Shown here one piece after another: positions 8,574 to 19,023 of a stretch of DNA of 64,000 nucleotides (its first letter is position 1; each line of letters starts with the position of its first letter). The notes under the pieces were generated by a model. It was not told where the DNA came from. It saw only the letters and a program-made list of their open reading frames with translations, and ran no database searches. The translations under genes were made by a program, and so were the position numbers. This DNA comes from Hyalangium gracile. Lineage in GTDB: Bacteria > Myxococcota > Myxococcia > Myxococcales > Myxococcaceae. The DNA lies in assembly GCF_020103725.1 (NCBI RefSeq), contig NZ_JAHXBG010000014.1, positions 238,320 to 302,319 of the forward strand, in the 5' to 3' direction.

Positions 8574-11500
8574 GTGTCCCCGCTGCCACCCTCCGGAACC
8601 CTCCTGGCAGGCCGCTTCCTCCTTCAACAGCTCGCGGGCCGCGGGGGCATGGGCTCCATCTTCCGGGCGGTGGACACCACGAGCGACCGCCCCGTCGCCG
8701 TCAAGCTCATGCACGCGGCGGACTCCGAAGCCGCCCGGCGCTTCACGCGCGAGGCCCGGCTGCTGTCCGAGCTGCGCCACCCCGGTGTCGTCTCCTACGT
8801 GGCCCATGGCGTCACCGAGGAGGGTCAGCCCTTCCTCGTCATGGAGTGGCTGGAGGGGGAGGATCTCTCGCGGCGGCTGGCGCGCCGGCCGTTGAGCCTG
8901 TCGGAGACGCTGCTGCTGATGCGCCGCATCGCCGATGGGCTGGCCGCCGCCCACGCCCGCGGCATCGTCCACCGGGACTTGAAGCCCTCCAACCTCTTCC
9001 TCCGGGGCGGCAAGGTGGAGGAGGTGGTGCTGCTGGACTTCGGGCTGGCACGGCTGGCGGCCGCCTCACAGGTGGTGACGGCCAGCGCCACGGTGCTGGG
9101 CACCCCCGGCTACATGGCGCCGGAGCAGGCCTCCGCCCAGCAGGACATCACCCCCAGCGCGGACGTCTTCTCCCTGGGCTGCGTGCTGTACGAGTGTCTG
9201 ACGGGTGAGGCGCCCTTCCGCGCACCACACATGGCCGCGGTGCTGGTGAAGATCCTCTTCTCCGAGCCGGCGCGGCTGCGGATGATGCGGCCGGAGCTGC
9301 CCGCCTCGCTGCAGGTGCTGGTGGATCAGATGCTGGCCAAGGAGCCGGCGCGGCGGCTGGCGGATGCCAGACAGGTGCTGCGAGCGCTGGCGGAGCTGGA
9401 GCTCCCCTCCGAGGTGACTCCCCCCGGTCAGCACCGGACGCCCGTGCCGACCCACCTGTCCCACGCCGAGCAGCACCTGGTGAGCATGCTGCTGGCCACG
9501 CCGCATGGGATCTCCCCGGACGCGCCCACGCTGGGGGCGGATGACGCGAAGCAGGCTCGCCAGCGGCTGAGCCCGCTGCTGCGGATGCTGCAGACCAACG
9601 GGGCGCAGGCCCGGCTGCTGGCGGACGGCTCGCTGCTGGCCACCTTCCTGCTGGAGCGCGGCACCGCCACCGATCAGGCCGCCGTGGCCGCCCACAGCGC
9701 CCTGCTGGTCAAGGAGCAGTGGCCCGCCAGCCTCGTGGTGCTGGCCACCGGCCTGAGCCTGCGCGGCCAGGCGCTGCCGGCCGGTGAGGTGATGGACCGG
9801 GCGGGCGGCTTCCTGCGGAAGATGGAGCGGCGGCGGGACGCGGCGGACTACGTCATGCTGGATGACACCACGGCGGGGCTGCTGGGGCCCCGATTCCAGC
9901 TCGACAGGCCTCCCGCGCTCGACAGCTTCATCCTGCTGGGCGAGCACCTGAGCGCGGACGAGACGCGCCCCCTGCTGGGCCGCCCCACCCCCTGCGTGGG
10001 CCGCGAGCAGGAGCTGGCCCTGCTGGAGATGGCCTTCACCGCCTGCGTGGAGGACACCGCCGCCCGAGCCCTGCTGATCACCGCGCCGCCCGGGGTGGGC
10101 AAGTCCCGCCTGCGCCACGAGTTCCTGCGCCGGCTGGAGCAGCGCGGCCACCCCATGCTCGTGCTGCTGGGGCGTGGAGATCCGATGAACGCGGGCTCCG
10201 CCTACGGCCTGCTGGGCGAGGCGTTGCGGCGGCTGTGCGGCGTGCTGGACGGAGAGCCGCTGGAGCTGCGCCGAGAGAAGCTCGCCCGGCGCATCCGCCG
10301 CTACCTGCTGCCCGAGGCGATGAAGGACACCACCGAGTTCCTCGGGGAGCTGTGCGGGGTGGCCTTCCCCCTGGAGGACAGCCCGAAGCTGCGGGCGGCT
10401 CGCGAGGATCCGCGGCTGATGAACCTCCAGGTGCGGCGGGCCATGGCCACCTTCCTCCAGGCGGAGCTGTCCCAGGGGCCGGTGCTGCTGATGCTCGAGG
10501 ATCTGCACTGGGGCGACGCCTCCACCGTGAGGCTGGTGGAGGAGGTGCTCCGGGACCTGGCGGAGCTGCCCTTCATGGTGCTGGCGCTGGCCCGCCCCGA
10601 GATCAAGGAGCAGTTCCCAGGGCTGTGGGCGCAGCACCTGCAAGAAGTCCCCCTGCGAGGCCTGAGCCAGAAGGCCTGCGCCCGGCTGGTGAGCGCCGTG
10701 CTGGGACCGCAGCTGCCGCCGGAGGTGGTGGCGCGCCTGGTGGAGCAGGCGGCCGGCAACGCGCTGTTCCTGGAGGAGCTCATCCGCAGCCAGTCCGAGG
10801 GCCGGGGCGAGGAGACGCCGAGCACGGTGCTGGCCATGCTCCAGTTCCGCCTCCAGCGCCTGGAGCCGGGGCTGCGGCACGTGCTGCTGGCCGGCAGCGT
10901 CTTCGGCCGCTCCTTCTGGAGCAGCGGCGTCAAGGCGCTGCTGGCGGAGGAGCTGACGGCCGAGGAGCTGGAGCACAGCCTCAAGCGGCTGACGGATCTG
11001 GAGATGATCCAGCGCCAGGCGGGCAGCCGCTTCCCGGGAGAGCTCGAGTACCGTTTCCGCCACGCGCTGGTGAGGGACGCGGCCTATAGCCTGGTGCCCG
11101 GCCCGCTCAAGGCCGGGGGGCACCGTCAGGCGGCGGCGTGGCTCGAGCGGGCCGGCGAGTGGGATCCGTGGGTGCTGGCCGAGCACTATCAACTGGGCCA
11201 GGAGAAGGAGCGCGCCGTGCACTTCTTCACCCGCGCCGGAGAGCGGCTCTACGAGCGGCAGGACGTGACGGGCGCGCGGCGGTGCATGGACGCCGCCCTG
11301 GCCTGCGCGCCCACCGGACAGGCGCTGGCGGAGCTGCGCGTGCTGGAGGTGATGATCGCCTTCTGGGAGGAGGACTTCGAGCGCCTCTTCAGCGTGGGCG
11401 AGACGGTGCAGTCCCAGCTGGCGGTGGGCAGCGCCCCGTGGGCACGCGTCGCGGGAGGGATGATCCTCATGGCTCCCCAGTGCGGCCGGCAGGCGGACGT

Positions 11501-12524
11501 CGCCCCGCTGGGGACGCTCCTGCTGAGTGCGACTCCGGCTCCCGAGGCGGCCACCAGCTACATCGAGACGGCCTCCTTCCTGGCGCTCATCAACGGCTGG
11601 AACGGGCTGAAGCGTGAGGCCCTGGCGGTATTGGAGCGCGTCAACACCGTGGGAGCGGAGCTCCTGTCGCGGGACACCAGCGTGCGCGGGTGGGTGTACA
11701 ACGCGCGAGCCTGGGTCTACCACTTCGTGGACTCGCACCCCTGGCAGGCCCGCGGCGCGGCGGAGGAGGCCGTCCGGGCCTTCCGCGAGGTGAACTCGGA
11801 TCGCAACAGGACCCTGCCGCAGTCCATCCTCGGCATGGTGCTGGAGGCGCTGGGAGAGCTGCCCCGCGCCATCGAGGAGCTGCGAGACGCCGCGGAGACC
11901 AGCCGACGGGCGGGACAGACGTATGCGGCGGCGGCCACGCAGAGCTGGCTGACCCTGGCGCTCTCGAGCAGCCGTGAGCTCACGCATCAGGAAGAGGCCC
12001 GCCACCAGGCGCACCTCCAATTGGAGACGTCGAAGGACAACCTGCTTCACCTGGGCGTGGCGCACCTGGCGCTGGCGAAGGTCAAGGCCACCTGGCGCGA
12101 GTTCGCGGAGGCCGAGGAGCACGCACGCAAGGCGTGTGAGATGACCTACATGCTCCAGTACTTCCAGCTCACCTCGCGCACGCTGCTGTCCAACATCCTG
12201 CGGGCGCAGGGGCGAGTGGCGGAGGCTGGAGCCGAGGCGGAGGTCGGAGTGAAGCTCCTGGAGCACCACGGGCACGAGGGGGCCGCGGTGGTGGGGACGT
12301 GGCTGGCGATGGCCGAGGCGTGTCTGGCCCAGGGGGACGAGGCGGCCGGAGACCGGGCCCTGCGCCAGGCGGCGCGGTGCCTGCGCCTGCGAGCCGAGGA
12401 CGTGCCGGAGGGGCCCGCCCGCGAGCGCTTCCTGAGCGCGGTGCCCGAGCACTCCCGGACGCGTGAGCTGAGCCTTCAGCGCTGGGGACGGGACTGGCAG
12501 AACCTGGAGGAGTCCGAGCGCTGA
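8574..12524 (+). CDS. Ser/Thr kinase / cyclase-like / AAA ATPase / TPR regulator
   Basis: I start at GTG 8574 (1316 aa), just before the kinase domain; the open frame reaches back to 8382 but that part is low-complexity and lies next to the preceding hairpin. The kinase (residues about 5-270) has GRGGMG, AVK, HRDLKPSN, DFG and APE, all catalytic residues present. About 300-470 resembles a degenerate class III nucleotide cyclase (LLADGSLLATF, ATGLSLRG, VMDRAGGFL) lacking clear metal aspartates. About 480-800 is a STAND/MalT-type ATPase with Walker A APPGVGKS and Walker B LLMLEDLHW. The last 500 residues are helical TPR-like repeats. This is the known myxobacterial kinase-AAA fusion type. The input signal and phosphorylation targets are unknown. 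Confidence 0.9.
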   Translation: MSPLPPSGTLLAGRFLLQQLAGRGGMGSIFRAVDTTSDRPVAVKLMHAADSEAARRFTREARLLSELRHPGVVSYVAHGVTEEGQPFLVMEWLEGEDLSRRLARRPLSLSETLLLMRRIADGLAAAHARGIVHRDLKPSNLFLRGGKVEEVVLLDFGLARLAAASQVVTASATVLGTPGYMAPEQASAQQDITPSADVFSLGCVLYECLTGEAPFRAPHMAAVLVKILFSEPARLRMMRPELPASLQVLVDQMLAKEPARRLADARQVLRALAELELPSEVTPPGQHRTPVPTHLSHAEQHLVSMLLATPHGISPDAPTLGADDAKQARQRLSPLLRMLQTNGAQARLLADGSLLATFLLERGTATDQAAVAAHSALLVKEQWPASLVVLATGLSLRGQALPAGEVMDRAGGFLRKMERRRDAADYVMLDDTTAGLLGPRFQLDRPPALDSFILLGEHLSADETRPLLGRPTPCVGREQELALLEMAFTACVEDTAARALLITAPPGVGKSRLRHEFLRRLEQRGHPMLVLLGRGDPMNAGSAYGLLGEALRRLCGVLDGEPLELRREKLARRIRRYLLPEAMKDTTEFLGELCGVAFPLEDSPKLRAAREDPRLMNLQVRRAMATFLQAELSQGPVLLMLEDLHWGDASTVRLVEEVLRDLAELPFMVLALARPEIKEQFPGLWAQHLQEVPLRGLSQKACARLVSAVLGPQLPPEVVARLVEQAAGNALFLEELIRSQSEGRGEETPSTVLAMLQFRLQRLEPGLRHVLLAGSVFGRSFWSSGVKALLAEELTAEELEHSLKRLTDLEMIQRQAGSRFPGELEYRFRHALVRDAAYSLVPGPLKAGGHRQAAAWLERAGEWDPWVLAEHYQLGQEKERAVHFFTRAGERLYERQDVTGARRCMDAALACAPTGQALAELRVLEVMIAFWEEDFERLFSVGETVQSQLAVGSAPWARVAGGMILMAPQCGRQADVAPLGTLLLSATPAPEAATSYIETASFLALINGWNGLKREALAVLERVNTVGAELLSRDTSVRGWVYNARAWVYHFVDSHPWQARGAAEEAVRAFREVNSDRNRTLPQSILGMVLEALGELPRAIEELRDAAETSRRAGQTYAAAATQSWLTLALSSSRELTHQEEARHQAHLQLETSKDNLLHLGVAHLALAKVKATWREFAEAEEHARKACEMTYMLQYFQLTSRTLLSNILRAQGRVAEAGAEAEVGVKLLEHHGHEGAAVVGTWLAMAEACLAQGDEAAGDRALRQAARCLRLRAEDVPEGPARERFLSAVPEHSRTRELSLQRWGRDWQNLEESER

Positions 12525-12534
12525 GCGGCGAAGC

Positions 12535-12555
12535 GAGCCCGGGCGCGCCGGGCTC
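12535..12555. terminator. GC hairpin between convergent genes
   Basis: GAGCCCGG-GCGCG-CCGGGCTC, an 8-bp perfect stem 11 bp after the kinase/AAA stop and 75 bp beyond the end of the opposing operon. There is no T tract; it is probably a bidirectional terminator-like hairpin. Confidence 0.5.
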
Positions 12556-12629
12556 CTCGAGCCCTCCAGTCATTCGAGATGAGCTCCGATGCCGACGGGT
12601 CTTGGCCCGCCCCCGACTTCTTCATGCTC

Positions 12630-12877
12630 TCACCTCGAAGTTCCAGACATGGATGCGCCCTGCTCAGTCGGCGAGTCGCCCCTGCGCGACCTGGTGGCAT
12701 ACGGCAGGACGAACAAGTACAGCCCGGTGAGCAGCAGCACGATGAGTGGGAGCAGCGCCAGGAGGCCCACCCAGACGGGAGGCGGCTCCTGCCCCATGGC
12801 AGCGATGTTGGCGATGACAGCCACCGTGAAGGCAATGGACAGCCAGCGGTGGATCTGCCGAATCCATTTATTCCAGT

Positions 12878-12881
<4 letters not shown>
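12630..12881 (-). CDS. Small two-helix membrane protein, last gene of the ArsR operon
   Basis: 83 aa with two membrane segments: residues about 11-30 (HRWLSIAFTVAVIANIAAMG) and 38-60 (GLLALLPLIVLLLTGLYLFVLP), then a charged tail. Its ATG overlaps the stop of the UvrA-like gene as ATGA, with AGGA upstream, so translation is coupled. The RQIHRWLSIAF opening resembles the first helix of PepSY-type or heme-handling membrane proteins, but the protein is too short for those families. Function unknown; its place in the operon suggests it assists the ABC protein or responds to the same toxic compound. Confidence 0.75.
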
Positions 12882-15297
<2,416 letters not shown>

Positions 15298-15301
<4 letters not shown>

Positions 15302-15738
15302 GGGAGCCTCTCGAGCAGGTCAACGAGCTTCCCGCCCATCATCTTCCAGCCGTAGCGCGCGCCACCGAAGTTCTGCTTCTGGTCCGGCTTGAAGCCCGAC
15401 TGCACGAGGGACAAGCGTGTGCCCGACGTCGTGGGCGTGAGCGTGAAGGTCACGACCGTGGCGAGGAAGGGAACGTCCCACGTGTAGCTGAGCTTCTTGT
15501 GCTCTTCGATCTCCAGGACCCGGCAGCTCACGGTGCCGTCCCAGCCGGGGTACGGCTGCGTCTTGAACATGAACGCAGCCCCAGGCTCGAGCTTGAGCCC
15601 GATGACGGGCAGGAGCCACTCGGTGAGCAGCTCGGGCTCGGTGAGCGCGCGCCACACCTTCTTCGGGGAATGACGCAGATCGAACTCGAATGAGATGGCT
15701 TCGGTCTGCGATGAGGCGGTCTTGTCGACGGGGTTCAT
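15298..15738 (-). CDS. SRPBCC (AHSA1-like) protein
   Basis: 146 aa. The START/SRPBCC pattern is clear: ISFEFDLRHSPKKVWRALTEPELLTEWLLP at the N-terminus, a beta-rich middle, and a final long helix GWKMMGGKLVDLLERL. Members bind small hydrophobic ligands in a deep cavity. It sits between an ArsR repressor and the UvrA-like protein, overlapping both neighbours by ATGA. ArsR-SRPBCC pairs are common, and the SRPBCC protein may bind or modify the inducing compound. No catalytic residues are recognisable. It is cytoplasmic: no signal peptide. Confidence 0.88.
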
Positions 15739-16064
15739 TCGTCCATCTTCTCCAGCAGTTGTTCGAGACGATCGATGTGCTCCGTCCAGAAGGCGCGGTA
15801 GTGCGCGATCCAGTCGAGCAGCGGCTTCATCCCGCGTGGCTCCACCCGGTAGTAGACACAGCGCCCCTCGCGCCGGGCGTTCACCAGGCCGGCATCTTTC
15901 AAGGTTGCGAGGTGCTGCGAGACCGCCGGCTGCGAGATGTCGAAGCGCGCCGTGAGCTCCTTCACCGCGGCTTCGCCGCGCGTGAGTGACTCAAAGATCG
16001 CCCGCCGGCTGGGGTCCGCCAGCGCCTGGAAGATCTTGTTTTCGGCCACGGCCGCGCTCTGCAT
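15735..16064 (-). CDS. ArsR-family repressor, probably translated from a leaderless mRNA
   Basis: 109 aa from ATG 16064; a TTG at 16070 would add two residues. Winged helix: IFQALADPSRRAIFESL, then the recognition helix ISQPAVSQHLATLKDAGLV and wing RREGRCVYYRVEP. No metal-binding Cys pair is seen, so it belongs to the non-metal ArsR group (SdpR/BigR-like), often paired with SRPBCC genes. The -10 hexamer of the promoter ends only 6 nt before ATG 16064, so transcription should begin at or next to the start codon. The downstream gene overlaps by ATGA. Likely autoregulated through the palindrome at 16074. Confidence 0.9.
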   Translation of the reverse strand: MQSAAVAENKIFQALADPSRRAIFESLTRGEAAVKELTARFDISQPAVSQHLATLKDAGLVNARREGRCVYYRVEPRGMKPLLDWIAHYRAFWTEHIDRLEQLLEKMDE

Positions 16065-16070
16065 GCCCAA

Positions 16071-16099
16071 TCCATAAGCCGACGCTTATTGGTTGTCAA
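16071..16099 (-). promoter_or_regulatory. sigma-70-type promoter of the ArsR operon
   Basis: On the minus strand TTGACA (16099-16094), a 17-bp spacer and TATGGA (16076-16071) form a near-consensus promoter. Six bases follow the -10 before ATG 16064, implying a leaderless transcript. Confidence 0.75.
16074..16089. promoter_or_regulatory. ArsR operator (palindrome inside promoter spacer)
   Basis: ATAAGC-CGAC-GCTTAT, a perfect 6+6 inverted repeat, overlaps the -10 box by three bases (16074-16076) and fills much of the spacer. Binding here would block polymerase, fitting autorepression by the adjacent ArsR protein. Confidence 0.7.
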
Positions 16100-16227
16100 G
16101 GACGGGGAGCGACACGCTTGACGGGTGGCAGGCGAGGTCACGGCGAGGGCGGGGGCTGCTTGAAGAGCCGCCCGCCTTCCCTCCGTTCTCCGCCATGTCC
16201 ATCTTCCCAGGGACGGAGGCGCGCCAC

Positions 16228-16845
16228 ATGGCCACGGAGCGCCCCAGACGCAAGGCCCCGGGATGGGCGAAGGCACGCATCTACACGGTGGGCCACTCCA
16301 CGCGCACGGCGGAGGCGCTGGTGGAGCTGCTCCAGGCGCACGGCATCCAGACGCTCGTGGACATCCGCACGATGCCGCGCTCCCGCATGAATCCCCAGTT
16401 CAACCAGGACGCCCTACCTCGGACGCTCGCTCGGGCGGACATCCGGTACGTGCACCTGCCGAGGCTCGGAGGCCTGCGGCGCACGAGCAAGGACTCCCCC
16501 AATACCGGGTGGCGCAACACCAGCTTCCGCGGCTACGCGGACTACATGCAGACGGCGGAGTTCTCGCTGGGAATGAAGCAGCTGCGGGAGCTCACGGCGG
16601 ACGGACCGCTGGCGCTCATGTGCGCCGAGGCGGTGCGCTGGCGGTGCCACCGCTCGCTCGTGGCGGATGCGCTGTACGCCCGGGGAGTGGAGGCGCGGCA
16701 CATCACCAGCCGCACCCGCGCCGAGCCGCACAAGCTCACGCCCTTCGCGGAGCTGCACGGCACGCGGGTGCTCTACCCGGGCAGCTCCGACTCGACCCCG
16801 GCCCCTTACGGAGCCACCCAGATTCCAGCGATCCCCTCATTCTGA
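16228..16845 (+). CDS. DUF488 family protein
   Basis: 205 aa from ATG 16228, which has GGAGG 10 nt upstream; ATG 16195 would add 11 residues. DUF488 hallmarks: IYTVGHSTRTAEALVELL, LVDIRTMPRSRMNPQFN, Y-x-H-x-x-x-LGGLRR, FRGYADYM, and the Cys-containing segment LMCAEAVRWRCHRSLVADAL. The family is widespread, cytoplasmic and of unsettled biochemical role (a nucleic-acid or nucleotide link has been suggested). The last 20 residues overlap, antisense, the decayed gene that ends at 16806, so the C-terminus may have been altered when that fragment landed here. Confidence 0.9.
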   Translation: MATERPRRKAPGWAKARIYTVGHSTRTAEALVELLQAHGIQTLVDIRTMPRSRMNPQFNQDALPRTLARADIRYVHLPRLGGLRRTSKDSPNTGWRNTSFRGYADYMQTAEFSLGMKQLRELTADGPLALMCAEAVRWRCHRSLVADALYARGVEARHITSRTRAEPHKLTPFAELHGTRVLYPGSSDSTPAPYGATQIPAIPSF

Positions 16846-17383
16846 CTGGCGCCCCCCGTCGTATCGATGAAGATCGCCCGAAGGGGCTTGGACGTCTGGA
16901 ACCCGACGAACTCGAACGTGTTGGGGGCGGTGTCCAGGAGCGCATCGTCGATGATCTCCTGGCTGGCATCCGTGAACGTGAGAGTGATCTTGTGGTTGGC
17001 GCGGCTGTTGGTGAGCAACTTGAGCCCCACCGCCGAGACGGGACGGAAGAAGGCGATCTCGAAGTCATCCTCTCCGTTGACCACGAGCGTCGGCTCCACG
17101 GGCTGAGGGTTCGTGTTGTTGTTGGGCCAGGCGGGCCCCACGAAGCAGAGCCAGTTCGAGGAGGAGCTGGCCCTCGGCGCCAGGATGTTGATCGTGGGAG
17201 TGCTGGAGCCCCAGGGCAGATCCGTACCGGGGGCGTGTGGACGCAGCTGGAGTCCGCCCTCCCCGAAGGGTTGTTCGGGTAGGCCGTTCCCGCGGAGGCC
17301 GGGAATGGCACCAGGGTGGCGCCAGTCGCGGCATCGAAGTCCGCCTGCTGGACACATCTCCCGGATCGAACGCGCGGTCTACC
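16806..17383 (-). pseudogene. Decayed secreted-protein gene (truncated and frameshifted)
   Basis: From 17383 one frame reads QADFDAATGATLVP then PFPASAGTAYPNNP; at about 17272 the sense continues only in another frame as FGEGGLQLRPHAPGTDLPW and on to GIAGIWVAP and a stop at 16806. One inserted base would restore a single protein. A stop at 17384-17386 and no signal peptide show that the N-terminus is also lost. The C-terminal 110 residues (FFRPVSAVGLKLLT, ITLTFTDASQEIIDD, RAIFIDTTGG) are a clean beta-sandwich of the kind found in secreted proteins with choice-of-anchor domains. It is a remnant unless the frameshift is a sequencing error. Confidence 0.65.
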
Positions 17384-17466
17384 CTACCGTGACTCGGAGC
17401 AAAGGGCCTGATGGATACGGTCCAGCCACCACGAACCCACCGGACCTTCACCCAGGAACCCGACCG

Positions 17467-17543
17467 GGCTGCCCGCCGGGCGCAGTTGGTCCGAACTGGT
17501 CTGCCTGTCATACCAGTTGGGTACCGGTCCGAGCACAGGGTGC
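17467..17543 (+). repeat. Dispersed palindromic element, copy 3
   Basis: Core AACTGGT (17494-17500), loop CTGCCTGTCAT (one change from the usual loop), ACCAGTT (17512-17518). Outer arms pair loosely. It lies between two decayed genes. Confidence 0.8.
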
Positions 17544-17576
17544 CTCCCTGGCCAGGCAGTTCCCCTGGTACTGGAG

Positions 17577-17684
17577 CTACCGCGCGAGCACCGCGCGCTG
17601 CTCGAGGAGCGAATGGGCGCGCGCGGCCTCGTCGAGCGGGACCTCCTCGAGCACGAGGACTTCGGGAGGACCGGTCCGCCGCAT
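17577..17684 (-). pseudogene. Zinc-free MDR oxidoreductase reduced to its two ends
   Basis: A 35-codon frame reads MRRTGPPEVLVLEEVPL followed directly by DEAARAHSLLEQRAVLAR. The first half matches the N-terminus of quinone-oxidoreductase-like MDR proteins (H-x-x-GGPEVL...EVP) and the second matches their C-terminus (EAARAHxLLExR). The roughly 280 residues between, including the nucleotide-binding fold, are missing. It looks like a gene that lost nearly everything in one in-frame deletion. No ribosome site is evident. Confidence 0.5.
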
Positions 17685-17736
17685 CACGACCGCTCTCTCG
17701 GGGTGACGATGGTCAATCGGCGGCGGTCGCGTGATT

Positions 17737-18948
17737 TCACTTCCCCTCAGCGTAGATGGCGTCGCGGATGGCCGTCGGGAAGGCCCCGGACATGCCCTCG
17801 AAGGCGGTGTTGGTCAGCGCTACCACCGTCACGCGCTTCTGGGGGTCCACGAACCAGGAGTGCCCGTAGGCTCCGCCCCACTCGAAGGTGCCAGCGGACT
17901 GCGGAGTTCGTCCCTGGGCCGAGTCGAGCACCACCGCGGCGCCGAACCCGAAGCCCCAGCCCGGGCCTCGCATGGTGGAGAGCGTGCCCGTCTGGTTGGT
18001 CCCCACCAGCGCGGCCGTCTTCGCCTTGAGCACGGGCCCGCTGCCCGTGCGCAGCGTCTCGAGGAACTTCACGAAGTCGCTGGCCGTGCCCACCATGCCC
18101 GCGCCGCCGGAAGGAAACGCCTGGGGGTTGAGCGCACGAGCGGGCGAGAAGTGAACCCCGCCCGCTCCAAAGGCCACGGTGTGCTGCTCTCCCATGCGCA
18201 CCGGCTCGGGCTTGCCGTCGGCGTAGGGCGTGGCGAGCCGTGCCGCGTCCTTCGTGAAGAACGCCGTGTCCTTCATGCCGAGCGGCGCGGTGACCAGCTG
18301 CTCGACCACGCGCGGCAGGGTCGCCCCACCCGCCTTCGCGACGACCGCACCGAGCACGTCGATGGCCACGGAGTAGCCCCACTGCTTCCCTGGCTCATAG
18401 GAGAGCGGGACGGAGGCGATGCGGCGCAGGTTCTCCTCGAGGCTCACGCCCGTATCATCGATGCCATCGGACACCTGGGCGCGGTGGTAGGGCCCGTCCT
18501 CCGGCTCGAAGATGCCGTAGCTCAGGCCCGCGGTGTGGGTCAGCAACTGCCGCACGGTGATGACCGGCTCGCGTCCGTCGGCCAGCTTGGGCCGGAAGGA
18601 CGGGAGCCACTTGGAGACGGGATCGTCCAGGCGCAGCTTGCCCTGCTCCACGAGCTTCAGCGCGGCCACCGAGACGATGGGCTTGGACATGGAGGCCAGG
18701 CGGAAGACGGTGTCCTCCTTCATGGGCCGCTGGGACTCGCGATCCGCGAAGCCAGCGGCGCGGTGATAGACGAGCTTTCCGTCCTGCATGACCAGCACCA
18801 CCGCCCCGACGATGCGTTTCTCCGCCAGCGCCTGATCGATGACGCGGTCGAGGCGCTCGGGGAGCGCGGCGGGTTGAGCGAAGGCCAGGCCTGGAAGCAC
18901 GAGGAGCATGCGGGCCAGGAGCAGGAGGTGCCGAGAAGGGAGACTCAT
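17737..18948 (-). CDS. Secreted serine hydrolase, beta-lactamase class C / esterase type
   Basis: 403 aa from ATG 18948, chosen because it begins a clean signal peptide (RHLLLLARMLLVLPGLAFAQP). The serine nucleophile and lysine sit in SMSKP (S-x-x-K), with VFRLA just before. The second catalytic Tyr is in WGYSVAIDVLG (Y-x-V in place of Y-x-N, usual for esterase-like members), and the third motif region is YGHSWFVDP. Family members are EstB-like esterases, D-aminopeptidases or penicillin-binding relatives; true beta-lactamase activity is not implied. The gene is divergent from a TetR regulator only 75 bp away, so regulation by that protein is likely. Confidence 0.9.
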   Translation of the reverse strand: MSLPSRHLLLLARMLLVLPGLAFAQPAALPERLDRVIDQALAEKRIVGAVVLVMQDGKLVYHRAAGFADRESQRPMKEDTVFRLASMSKPIVSVAALKLVEQGKLRLDDPVSKWLPSFRPKLADGREPVITVRQLLTHTAGLSYGIFEPEDGPYHRAQVSDGIDDTGVSLEENLRRIASVPLSYEPGKQWGYSVAIDVLGAVVAKAGGATLPRVVEQLVTAPLGMKDTAFFTKDAARLATPYADGKPEPVRMGEQHTVAFGAGGVHFSPARALNPQAFPSGGAGMVGTASDFVKFLETLRTGSGPVLKAKTAALVGTNQTGTLSTMRGPGWGFGFGAAVVLDSAQGRTPQSAGTFEWGGAYGHSWFVDPQKRVTVVALTNTAFEGMSGAFPTAIRDAIYAEGK

Positions 18949-18975
18949 ATGCGTGATGCCCCTATATTTAGAGTG

Positions 18976-18986
18976 TTCGCTACGAA
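18976..18986. promoter_or_regulatory. Candidate TetR operator in the divergent promoter region
   Basis: TTCG-CTA-CGAA, an 11-bp inverted repeat, lies midway in the 75-bp gap between the serine hydrolase and the TetR gene, where it could control both. It is short, so chance is possible. Confidence 0.4.
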
Positions 18987-19023
18987 TTAACGCCCCCTGC
19001 ATCCGATTTCCAGAGGGAACGCT

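Noticed and set aside
9066..12452. Very long minus-strand open frame under the kinase/AAA gene (1128 codons)
   Set aside because: It is the codon-complement of a high-GC gene: Gln/His/Arg/Leu-rich with no domain. Similar long antisense frames under the UvrA-like, FHA-TPR and tldD/pmbA genes were dropped for the same reason.
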